A stretch of DNA of 64,000 nt from Microcyclospora pomicola (taxonomy: Eukaryota > Ascomycota > Dothideomycetes > Capnodiales), in contig NHNY01000026.1 of NCBI GenBank assembly GCA_002786065.1, positions 186,001-250,000 of the forward strand. Reading direction: 5' to 3'. The notes below the pieces were generated by a model. The model was not told the origin of the DNA. It saw nothing but the letters and a program-made list of their open reading frames with translations, and did not search any database. Shown here piece after piece: positions 54,474 through 64,000 of this stretch. Both the position numbers and the translations under genes were made by a program. Positions within the stretch are counted from its first letter, which is position 1. The number at the start of each line of letters is the position of its first letter.

Positions 54474-56042
54474 CTAAAGGGCTTGGCCTGGTACCGGCTT
54501 GCGAGCGACAGCAGGTGCTTGGTTGCTCTCGATAGGTGCACCTTCAGGAGAGTTGGGGGAGAGTGCGCGAGGGACCATGCCGGGGCCTTGCTGGGGTCCG
54601 GGACCACGCATGCCGTTTGGTGGGCCACGCTGTCCGTTGGGAGGGCCCTGAGGACGTGGCTTGACGGGGACTTTGGAGAGACAAGTGCGTGGTGCGACAC
54701 CTTGCTGGGAGCGGTCCATACGAACGCAGAGAGCCTGGATATGTGTTAGCAAATTGCATGTCAAGGAACTATTTTGATCTCAACTCACCCAGCCATCATC
54801 GTACTCGTGAAGCATGCGAACCAGCTGGCCCGACTTCAACTCAAGCTCATCCTCCATCGACGGCTTGAAGTCAAGCTGAACACGGTGGACGTTGTTGGGA
54901 CCTTGTGGAGCACCCGGGCGAGCGCCAGCGGCACCATTCTGAGAGTTTGGAGTGGACACCTGAGAGGACTTGCTGTGGGTGCTGCCGTTGGAGTCTGCGC
55001 TGGAACGCTTGCTGCTCACAATCATACCCTCCGGCTCATCGAACGGGTTGTGCGTAGGTGAGACAGTGCGGTTCTGCTTTTCGCTGTTGTCGTCAAAGGG
55101 ATTCTCGCTGCCCACCGGACGGCGCTCCCAGGTGCTCTTTGGCTTCTCGGCCATTGGCGAGGCGCCACCAATTCCGAGGAGGTTGCCGGAGCTCTTGCGG
55201 TTCTCATTCAGGTTGGGCAAGAATTGGGTGACGGGACGAAGGCTGAGACGTGGGGCGGTCGAGGCAGTGCGCGTGGATCGGACGCTGGGAGCGACGCTGG
55301 CGCGGTTCTCGGGCTCCTTGCCACCGAAGATGGAGCTGGTGCGCTTCTCGTTGAGCTCCTCGTGGGCGTTGGGGTTCTTGCGTCGGCGCCAGCAGAAGAA
55401 AAGCAGACCAGCGACCATGGCGAAGCCGATAATGATACCGAAAGCAAGACCCGCTTTGGCACCACCGGTCATGCCGTTGCTGGTTTGTGCGACAGCAGAG
55501 CGTGTTGCCGAGACTGGTGAGCCAGCGACGACGGCCGCAACGGCAGTGGTGGCAGAAGCAGTCGCGGTCGCGCTGGCGGGAGCGTTCAGGAACATGCTCT
55601 TGTTGTTGATCGTGGTGGTGGCTGCAGACGTCGCGCTGCTGGAGGATGACGATGACGCGGTGGACAGTGGGAGCGAGGTGTTGTCGTTGGAGCTGGCCGC
55701 GGTCGCCGAGGAAGATGCATCGTCGTCGGCATTGGATGTGGCAGCGGTCGTGTGGGCGGCCGTGGTGGATGTGGTGGCGGATGAAGCGTCACCGGTGAGG
55801 GTGCTGTAGCCAGCGGTGGTGCCCGTGAAGTCGGCGGATGCAGTGATGTACACGACATTGACGACCGTCTGCACGGTGGAGTCATCCTCCTCCTTGTCGG
55901 CGACCTGCTTCTCGGCGAAACCCTCGGGGATGTTCATCTTGATGGTGCTGCCGTGGCTGTCGCGCTTGTGCATCTCGAGGTGTTGGCGGGCCTCGAGGCC
56001 ACGCAGGACGCGACCGTGGAGGTGTTCGTGGTGCAGACCCAT
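54474..56042 (-). CDS. Single-pass membrane protein with cytoplasmic SH3 domain (Fus1-like layout)
   Basis: Two exons (54789-56042 and 54474-54734; intron 54 bases) join in phase to 504 residues. Order: a short N-terminus with a KR site (26-27); a long Ser/Thr/Ala-rich, probably O-glycosylated outer region (about 70-195); one membrane segment at about 197-218 (AGLAFGIIIGFAMVAGLLFF) followed by the stop-transfer WRRRK; a disordered tail with two NPF motifs (315-317 and 332-334); then an SH3 domain (386-443: VQLDFKPSMEDELELKSGQL, ALCVRMDRSQQGVAPRTCLS). The splice falls inside the SH3 domain. Yeast Fus1 has the same layout and acts in mating fusion, but orthology is not shown. There is no classical signal peptide. 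The end is Pro/Gly-rich (GPPNGQRGPPNGMRGPGP). Confidence 0.82.
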
Positions 56043-57295
56043 GGTGATCGAGTCGACGGTGAGGCGATGAGGTGGTGACGCGTGGAATGCGACAGGAAGG
56101 TAGCAAGGAGTGGTCGTCGGGACCTGTAAGGGAGGGCGGTGGTGGCTATTGTCCGAGCCAGGGGGTGATATTGATCGCGAGGTATAGAATGAGTGACTGC
56201 GCAGAGCTGTACCGCCTTAAACGAGGGCGACGGACCAGCACTGTCGCGAAGAATGGATGGGATGGATTGGGGGTGGAGGAGAGGAAGGGAGAGTGAGGTG
56301 GTGTTGGTGGGTGGTGGTGAGAGGGAGAGCTGCTCGTCGCCCATCAGCCCTTCAGGCGTTTCTCGTTCATTACGGCTGGGCCCGCTGGACGCAGGAACCT
56401 GAGCGTCACCACCAATCAACGCCATCCATTCACCTGCAACGCGATGCTTAGTTCCACATCTGCGCAACGGCCAGGTCGCTTGCACATCCGAGGGCATCAT
56501 CATCATCATCAAACGAGATCCGCAATCGCGGAATGTCGTGGTAGTTGACTGTCGGCAGCGAAAAGATCGGCATACGTGGATGGCTCTTGTGTGCTGATCT
56601 CTCATGAGGGACTCCGTATGTTCTTCAGCATTATTATTATTATCATCACGACAAGAGAATCCTGCCCGTCCGAATCCGGATTGTGCACTTCTATTTCGAA
56701 GCTCGGCACGTACATATTCGGTAGGGAGACTGTCTACATATCGCAATCACAGCTTCCCAATTCCATACCACACTATAGCAGTTCGCATATATACTATGCT
56801 TGGACTGATCATCTTGAAGCCTCACACTATTGTATGAATATGACATCAATCTGCGTGGTCAAATCTCTTCCAGACCGTCTCTGCACGACGTTGACGTTGT
56901 ACCCGTCGACCGTCCGGCTGGCTCTGCAACAGAGACCACCCCGGCACGTGCAGCCATGGCCATGATCGCCACTTCAACGTCGACTAATAACACAATCCGC
57001 GTCCACGTCGCATTCAAGTTCGTTCGATGATTGATGTTGTAGCATGTGTGTGAGCGTCATCTTTCCTGGACAATTACCCTCATCTTAGTGACTCACCCTG
57101 ACCCTCTGCGCTTCATGAACACCGCCGATCAAATAGCGCAATGCCTGTCAGCCTCACTGAATTCATGATATGTACAAGGTCGAATGTGCCCATCTTCGCC
57201 GCAATGGCTACAGCGAACCGAAGATGCTGGTTCTGGCTCAGTGACGTTTCCAACTGGAGAGGATAAAACCGATCAGACTGCACTGCACTGCCACC
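56043..57295. promoter_or_regulatory. Divergent region, SH3-protein gene / beta-lactamase-like gene
   Basis: About 1.25 kb between divergent starts. On the SH3-gene side a long purine-rich plus strand (about 56256-56330) is pyrimidine-rich in the sense direction. Short microsatellites occur: CATCATCAT at about 56496-56512 and ATT repeats at about 56630-56645. No gene called. Confidence 0.45.
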
Positions 57296-58875
57296 ATGTC
57301 TACCACTCATGCCTCTCAACTACTCCATTCCGCCGAGTTTGCTGCTCGTGTAGAGAAATTGCTTTCCCGATGGCATACCCCGGGCATTTCTATCGCCATC
57401 TCACACCATCGCGAGGTCTCCTCCAAAGGCTTTGGCTATGCCGATCTGCAGTCCAAAACGCCATGTACTGCAGACACACTCTTTGAGATTGCGTCCGGCT
57501 CCAAGTCCCTGACTGCAGCATCTGTCGCCCTATTGATGGCTGATGAGGCCCATCCTGCGATCCAGTGGAATGCGAAGATGTCGGATCTTCTACCGGATGA
57601 CTTTGTCATGGCCGAAGATGGCTATACCAAAGAGGTCACGGTAGAAGACATACTCAGCCATCGTTCGGGGATTGCGTCGTATGTTGCCTACACTCCAGAC
57701 TTCATGTAGCCGCAATAGCAGTTGACATCGTTAGACACGACGACTCTTACTTCACCACCGACACGGCTAAATCAGTCACTCGGAACCTCCGCCATCTCGC
57801 TCTAGCAGCACCCATTCGAACCAAATGGATCTATTGCAACATCATGTTCACCGTCGCAACTCATCTGATCGAGCAGACGAGTGGTCTCTCATCTCCAGAT
57901 TTCTTACAACACCACTTCTTCCAGCCTCTCAACATGACCTCGACCTCCTTAGGGCCAGATGCTGCCAATGCTGCCGGCCGTGGTGATCGCCTAGCCGTGG
58001 GCCATTTCTGGAACAACAGCAACGAGTCGTACGTGGCCATCCTTACTCATGAGCAGAGAGACGCGCAAGGCGCAGGTGGCATTATCACGTCTGCGAAGGA
58101 CTACCTTAAATGGGTTCAAGCACTCCTGCACCTTGATGCGCCCATCACAGAGGAGATCCAGCGTGGTTTGATCAAGCCGCGGATCTTCGAAGACCCAGAT
58201 CTTGAAGACTCGAGAAGAGACCCTTTCACATCCTGGATCGGCTATGGCGCCGGCTTAGAATCCCGTTTCTATCGCGGCGTCCGAGTTGTTGCCCATGACG
58301 GCCTCTTCGACGGCTTCGCGTCTTGCCACATGTTCCTCCCGGACCACGACTTCGGCGTCGTTATCCTGGGCAATTCCGAATCCGCCCAACACCTGACATA
58401 CGTGCTGGAGCGCGAACTCATCGATCGGGTACTCAATGTCCCCCAGATGGAGCGCCCGGACTGGGATGCACTCGCTGAGGACCGCGCGAACGATGACGAC
58501 GGAGAAGAAAGCGCTCTGCAACTCCGTCGTAAGCTGTGTCCGCACTTCAATGGCACCCCTGAGCCGCACAGCGTCTCGCTGGAAGCTTACGTCGGGCACT
58601 ACCAGAACGCCGGCTACGGCAGCTTACACGTCATCATCACCGACAACCACCTGCATATTGACGCGCTCGACCGCTCCAACCCTTTCACCATGGAGTTCGA
58701 GCACATCGGTGGGCAGGCCATGTTCGTCGCGCATACCTTTAACTCGCGCTCGATGGAGGAAGATGAGCTGGGCGCGGAGTTTCGGTTCGATGGGGAGAGG
58801 GTGGTGAGGCTTGGGGTGCATTTTGACGAGGATTTAGCGGAGATGATCTGGTTCGATAGAGTAGGTACGACTTGA
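57296..58875 (+). CDS. Serine beta-lactamase-like hydrolase (class C / DD-peptidase fold)
   Basis: Two exons (57296-57678, 57735-58875) join in phase to 507 residues; the 56-base intron removes the in-frame stops. Class C beta-lactamase-like motifs are intact: S-x-x-K as SGSK (67-70), Y-x-N as YCN (161-163, created downstream of the splice), and an H-x-G box in VVAHDGLFDGF in place of KTG. The C-terminal ~120 residues form an extra domain (YVGHYQNAGYGSLHVIITDN) as in many fungal members. Fungal proteins of this kind are esterases, amidases or transesterases (LovD is one example), or peptidases; true antibiotic hydrolysis is not implied. No signal peptide is visible, so it is likely cytosolic. 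No biosynthetic genes surround it. Confidence 0.85.
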
Positions 58876-59705
58876 TACTGGGTTGTAGAGGTTGAAGTGT
58901 TCTGCGTGAGCGGCACTTTCATTTCTTTCGAGCTTCGCTATCCCCGTCCCGATACCCATTAGCCTTACTTCGCCAGCTAAGATAATAATCTCCCTTCTTG
59001 CCGTTGGGATGCCATCTTACCTGCCTCGTTTGCTCATATAGGCAAAAGATCCAGTATCATTCGTCTGTAATGCTCGCAACCTATGTATCGATGAGAGATT
59101 GCTTCGGTCGTGCATGTCCTGGAGAATCTTCGCATCACAGTCATCGACTCCAAGCATGTGAGTAGTCAAGAGCCGAAAACCTAGGTAATAAGGAACCGAC
59201 ATCTTTTGCTCTCTTGCCGGTGCTTAGGCACGATCTTAGGGCTGTCGTGATCGTATGCAATGATCGAGCAAGCACTGCTGTGGAACGAACGGACAGGTCT
59301 TCGTATGACTGCTACGGTATGTGACATCCCATTCTTCCCTTAGGTATACGCATTGCCTTGTAACAAGAACCTGCCAACCTACGGTTCATGTGTACCACAC
59401 CAGCGCGCGGATAGGCACTTACGTGACCGCCTCGAAGAGTTCTTGCGCAGACTCCGTCCTGGGAAAGGTCTATCATCCGCGTACGTGTCCGCTTTCAGAC
59501 TGTAACCGCCATGCAGGAGAATAGCTTCACGATAAATGGTATCGGCACCTATATCCGCCTCAACTAACCTTTCTCGTGTAACTCACGTTGTATCCACCTC
59601 GTTTACTCTGTTGCCTTCAGTTGTCCTAGACTACCTTAGCACTCTAAACACATCCATGAGGATGTCACATGCGGTTCTGAGGTACAACGCAGTCGATTAA
59701 ACGCG
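58876..59705. other. Intergenic, beta-lactamase-like gene to hypothetical gene
   Basis: About 830 bases between tandem genes. A small minus-strand frame at 59017-59202 has no recognisable motif. No repeat or RNA gene found. Confidence 0.4.
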
Positions 59706-60572
59706 ATGGCAAACACAACTAGCCGTGAGAAGGTCCACCCGCTCACTTACATGTTTTCGAGCATCTATCCGTTCAGGGCACAACTCATGAACGCACTTGG
59801 GGCGACAGCCTTGTCCGCATTTTGTTACGCAGTCGGCGTATCTCTTTCCGATGCAGAGAGAACACAGTATCTCAGTCCTCTCAGAGATATGCCCGCCATA
59901 GCGGACTGGGTTCAGGACATGATCGAAGACGATTGCGCCGTCGGACTTGTGGGCGTCGACCTCCGTGAGCTACTCGGCGGAATCCAGAGACCCTACACCC
60001 TCCAGGAAGGATGGGCAACAAAACGCCGTCTTGTCATCTGGGTCGCCGTTGTCCCGAGAGAAGAGTTCCGGAAAGTGAAGCGGTTGGGGGACCCGAACGT
60101 GTACTCGGGTGGTGCGCTTAATTTCCAGTTTACGGGTAGCCGACGGCTGATGAGATCAGCATGGGAATGGTGGGAGTATGCTGAGGACGACGAGTACGGC
60201 ATTAAGATACTGTTCATGGATGATGACGGCAGTGACGGGCTGGATTTCGACTGCAATCTGATCCAGGATCCGTCCGCCTGCAATGGTAATATCAGCGAAT
60301 TGATCGATCCGCTTACGACAGATCGCCGGGCCGGCGAAGCTGGCGTGCTTTACACAGATTCGGAGAACATTACCATACCGATCATCGATGTGAACCAAGA
60401 TCCGAGCACGATTGTAGAAATTCCGTCACAACGACGGCAGGAAGTGAGGGAGAAATTCAACGGAGTCGCGCACCCCGACAAGCTCTTCCTCTACCCCGAA
60501 CGTTTAGACCAGTGGTCGCGGCAAAAGCCAACACATCCCATAATGAAGGTGTTCGTGATACAATTGTGGTAG
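59706..60572 (+). CDS. Hypothetical protein, 288 residues
   Basis: A single exon, not recognised. The N-terminal ~50 residues are a hydrophobic helix pair (YPFRAQLMNALGATALSAFC, YAVGVSLSDAERTQYLSPLR) whose shape recalls the F-box-like start of many unannotated fungal proteins, but no classic F-box is present. The remainder is mixed, with aromatic clusters (SAWEWWEYAEDDEYG) and acidic patches (FMDDDGSDGLDFDCN), and it ends KPTHPIMKVFVIQLW. No membrane segment, catalytic motif or signal peptide. Its ATG follows a TAA in the same frame, and third positions look coding. Likely lineage-restricted. Confidence 0.6.
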   Translation: MANTTSREKVHPLTYMFSSIYPFRAQLMNALGATALSAFCYAVGVSLSDAERTQYLSPLRDMPAIADWVQDMIEDDCAVGLVGVDLRELLGGIQRPYTLQEGWATKRRLVIWVAVVPREEFRKVKRLGDPNVYSGGALNFQFTGSRRLMRSAWEWWEYAEDDEYGIKILFMDDDGSDGLDFDCNLIQDPSACNGNISELIDPLTTDRRAGEAGVLYTDSENITIPIIDVNQDPSTIVEIPSQRRQEVREKFNGVAHPDKLFLYPERLDQWSRQKPTHPIMKVFVIQLW

Positions 60573-60972
60573 ATCAGTCGCAGATTTGCACGTGCACATA
60601 CTTTGAGTTGGGCACACACGCATCCGGGTCTGGAACGAGATTGCTGTCTTGGGTTTGTAGATCTTTGTGCTGGCTCGAGTCTGCTGGATTCTCTAGCCTC
60701 TATGCTCGCCAAGTAAACACATGTTGGATTAGAACGGGCTGATTGAGGGCTGCTTGAAGACGAGCCCAACATCTCTTTCTCCAGTATCTGCCATAACTCC
60801 TTGAAAGGAGCACTAAAGCCAGAGCCGACGAAGCGGATGAGCCTACGACGTTGAAGCATCGTGGTAATCGTTCCATTCCGTGCAATTCTGAGTATAGGTC
60901 GTCGTGCTGAGAGAAGTGATTGGACTAGATTGGGGTATATGTAAGTAGATAAGGCAAATGATCTACACAACT
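60573..60972. other. Convergent 3' region
   Basis: 400 bases between the convergent ends of the hypothetical gene and the dehydrogenase gene. Nothing recognisable. Confidence 0.4.
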
Positions 60973-62076
60973 TCATGACAAGTTGGAAAGGATGCCTGGC
61001 TGGATCCCCTCCAGTTTCTCCGCCAGCTCGTCCCAAACGCGCTTCTGCAGCTCCGCGCCGCCCTTTCCTCTCACGAGCGGCGCCACCCGCGTCACTCTCT
61101 GATTGCTGAGATACTGGCCGTGCGTTTCAGGACCATGTGAGATGGCAGCGTCGACGAGGGTTCGCGATCCGACCTCGGTGGTGCGGCACAGGATCGCTTT
61201 GACGAGCTTGATGATAGGATTGCTCATCTCGCGCATCAACTCGCTGTGGCAGAAGCCAGGGTTGACGAAGTTCAGGGTGACGTCGAGCTGCTTGACCGGG
61301 TGGTCTTGGGCGATCTGCCGGCAGGAAAACACTTCTGTGAGCTTGGAGACATTATAACGATCGCCCATGTTGGCTTTCTTTTCGTCGTTCAAAGCCGCGA
61401 AAATCTCGGTCTCTTTGCCTTCTTTAAACGCGGTGAATTCATGTACTTCGGAGGACACTAAAGAGGCGGTTAAGAGACTGCTCGTAGTGTAGAGGGCTTC
61501 AATTGAGCTTACCAATGGTGAGGGTGGGCGTGAAGTTGAAATCTCGGGCATCTGCTCGAAGCTTGGGCAGGACCAGGAGTGCGAGCAGGAAGGTGCTGAC
61601 TACGTTGACGGTGATAGTACTCTCGTTTCCGCCAACCATCACGAATTGATTTGTGCTGATACCGGCATTCTCGAGTAAAACATCCACACGGGGCAGGCTC
61701 TCCACTCTCGCGGCGAAAGCTTTGACGTTGGCGTAGTCCGAGAGGTCTAGAGGCCAGACCTCGACGACACCAGTACGCTGTGTTGACTGCTCGATATCGC
61801 GCTTCGCATCTTCGCCCTTGGACACGGTGCGGCAGGCGATGATGACTTTGGCCGCGCCAAGCTGGACAAAATGCCGGGCAGCTTCTTTGCCCAGACCAGT
61901 GTTGGCACCGGTGACTATGATCGTCTTTCCTGAGCCTGGTAATGCATTAGAGACACGAATGCTCGGTGGTTTGATGGAGGATGCGTACAATCAGTGTTTG
62001 GCACCTTGGGATGCCTGAAAAATTGACTAAAGAAGAAGCTCGGCAGAGCGTGGAACAGGAGACTTGAAGCAGACAT
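60973..62076 (-). CDS. Short-chain dehydrogenase/reductase (classical SDR)
   Basis: Three exons (61989-62076, 61513-61935, 60973-61457) join in phase to 331 residues; introns 53 and 55 bases. Cofactor motif TGANTGLG (38-45), structural NAG in LLENAGIS, active site YNVSK (Tyr205, Lys209). The spliced start gives FFFSQFFRHPKVPNT before CSGKTIIVTGANTGLG, a layout typical of fungal retinol-dehydrogenase-like SDRs. Missing the short first exon would wrongly begin the protein at an in-frame read of intron 1. A basic residue after the second strand (CRTV, with R) favours NADP(H). The substrate is not predictable. No signal peptide; the N-terminal Phe-rich stretch could be a weak membrane anchor. Confidence 0.9.
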
Positions 62077-64000
62077 TATTGATTAGGTGAACAGATCGTG
62101 ATACTTTAGAGATGCTGCGATAATGCTTTGGTGAATGACAGCTTGAAAACGAGCGATGTTTGATGGTTATATACATGTGCTGTATACAGTGGCCGCAGTA
62201 CATAGGAGAAGGAATGATGATGATGGCTAATATCCGGCCAAGGCCGGCGAAACTCTGAAACTATGTCCGGCCATGTCAACGGGCGGTCCCATTTCGAAAA
62301 CACGAAGCGCTGATGTCTACGCATATTACGCAAAGGATCCGGAGGTGGCTATTGGTGACTGGAAATGTTCTTGTCCGCGTGTCCATAGCTGTTTGAGATG
62401 CTTCAAAAGAGACATGTTGCTCGCCCAGACGCATTGAAAAGTGAGGTGGAAAGTGGTGATGTAGGACAGTCTGCACATCCGCGTGCGTCACGCATAGATC
62501 CGGGGCTACGCCTCAACCGGCAGTCTTGGAGCGTATTCAGCTGCACGGGGAATCCTGCCACTCTGGACGTCGGTCTTTCGGGGATCTTTCGAATATCGTG
62601 CAGCCGAAAAGCCGATGAAGAGATCGGAGACATCTCATGTTGTGACCTTTACCTCCAGGAGGGTCTTAGCGATGGTTGTGCATTAAGACACATTCTCAAG
62701 TAGCGCCTTGCAAGGACGAGGAGATCTCTCCTCATAGGCATCACCAATGCGCCATCGAGGACAACGGCTGTCATCGAAGGGACGGAGTCGGTAACTCACG
62801 AGAGATGTTTTGGCTCGTCGAGAGCTCTGAAGTGATGCCACGATGAGATAGACCCGTTAGCTGCCTTGCCGGACACTAAGTGTAGATGCTCACAGAGCAT
62901 GATTTCCTGCAACAGAGAACCAGACACGCACACTCTTGTCAAGGCTGAGAACCGAAGCAGCGGTTGCTTTCTTACGCTGCGACTCAAGTCGACAGAATAG
63001 TCAGCCCTTGCGCGCAGCCAGATTGCCGCCTCTACGCGATGATCCTACAAGTGTTTGCTGACTGACTGAATGATTCGCATAAGTTAACGCCCTCGGGAGA
63101 CGTCCTTGGGTTGCGAGGATTCCTGGCCAGGTCGCCGGGCAGAAGCAGTGTTATCTCGGGTAGCATTCAACACCATTATCGAGCGACGACATGGGCTGTG
63201 ATGAACTTCACGTCATCATCGGCAGTCTGCTGAGATGCGCTGCCAGGGTCCTGTAGCCAAGCATTACGCACCAGATTAACTTAGTCACTGGCGACACTAC
63301 AAGAGTGTGAAGGACGCCAGGACCTCAAAAGGAGGTCGACCTATGAGTGACTCTGATGAGATTCAAAAGCGCTATGGATGGTGGAACGGCTGAAGTCAAG
63401 CCGTCACCATTGCGTGCATCGCTCGAGAAGCAGAAGGTCAATTCCGCAGCACCACCCCATCCATCAGTGCTTGAGGAGTGGCAAGAAGAGCTTCTGGTAC
63501 AGTGCCACACTGCGTAATGTGTGCCTGCCTGATATGAGCAGATCAGATGACTACGATGGATCAGTATGCAATCCATGCGCGCCACTGTGGATATGCAATT
63601 GCAAAGTGGGGGATAAGTATAGAGGCATGGTCGCAATGTCACGACCTCCGGCGACCACGACGACCAAGGACTTTCATGGCTATGATGACCATCGTCGGCT
63701 ACCACATGACTCACGAGGGACGAGGTCCAAGTCAAGGTATACGGAGATAGATTTGGTTCGGGGTTGCACATTGGTGGTCTAGGACCTTGTTGCTCGAACA
63801 CCCGTTCTCAGTTGGTATGTGGAGCGGGGTCTCCTCGATCCTTCAACAAGCTATGCATTGGTCTTTCGTGGCAGAGATGGCTTGGTATTGAACTGGGAAG
63901 AGACGAGATGCCACCGGGAGCCAAAAGATACCAGATTCCTCCAGTCATTATTATTAGTAGGTGTCGAGACGCAAGGTAGGTTTCAACCAACAGTAAGCAA
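62077..64000. other. Gene-poor end of window
   Basis: About 1.9 kb without a firm gene. The only coding-like piece is a plus-strand frame starting at 63374 (MDGGTAEVKPSPLRASLEKQ), which could splice at about 63499-63547 into a frame starting MTTMDQYAIHARHCGYAIAK (63547-63750). If real it is a hypothetical gene whose end is unresolved. No repeats or RNA genes recognised. Confidence 0.35.

Noticed and set aside
57296-58875. Beta-lactamase-like gene as a pseudogene (stop after PDFM, new frame later)
   Set aside because: A 56-base GT...AG intron removes the stops and restores phase, giving all catalytic motifs.

Overview
The window looks like chromosomal DNA of a filamentous ascomycete (Pezizomycotina; Dothideomycetes is my guess, held loosely). 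The reasons are about 26 closely packed protein genes on both strands, introns mostly 47-70 bases long with GT...AG ends and CTAAC/CTGAC-like branch sites, pyrimidine-rich leaders, and single orthologues of typical fungal housekeeping genes. I saw no rRNA, convincing tRNA, CRISPR, retroelement or DNA transposon. Exon joins were worked out by eye from splice signals, reading phase and conserved protein motifs. Most multi-exon models close perfectly in phase.

Layout. 0-10 kb: a metallophosphoesterase cut by the window edge, divergent from RMT2 (arginine methyltransferase 2); HST2 (sirtuin); a five-exon orphan protein with about seven membrane segments; a small Ser/Thr/Pro-rich protein. 10-17 kb: a mitochondrial nucleotidyltransferase/poly(A)-polymerase-like protein head to head with the complex I 23-kDa subunit, then trehalose-6-phosphate phosphatase TPS2. 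17-26 kb: the accessory-looking part, with an intact nine-exon NACHT (NLR-like) gene carrying C-terminal C2H2 fingers and polyglutamine, head to head with a nine-exon SNF2/RAD5-type ATPase, flanked by about 1.4 kb of coding-like debris. 26-36 kb: PA2G4/CDB4-like protein, the double-PHD protein RCO1, and SNF5. 36-49 kb: VPS74, mitochondrial acyl carrier protein, a hypothetical gene beside a 12-bp minisatellite, RFT1 head to head with PEX7, NCS1, COG6. 49-64 kb: a kelch protein, CSN12 (PCI domain), a Fus1-like membrane SH3 protein, a class C beta-lactamase-like serine hydrolase, a hypothetical protein, a short-chain dehydrogenase and a gene-poor end.

Functional themes. Chromatin (HST2, SNF2-type ATPase, RCO1, SNF5), Golgi/ER glycosylation and traffic (VPS74, COG6, RFT1) and mitochondria (complex I subunit, ACP, poly(A)-polymerase-like) recur, but nothing shows them to be a cluster in the operon or biosynthetic sense. 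The NACHT/SNF2 pair is the best candidate for lineage-specific biology. The rest is ordinary core genome with some unusual gene structures (exons of 8, 11, 18 and 24 bases; a 479-base intron with an alternative in-frame N-terminus in NCS1).
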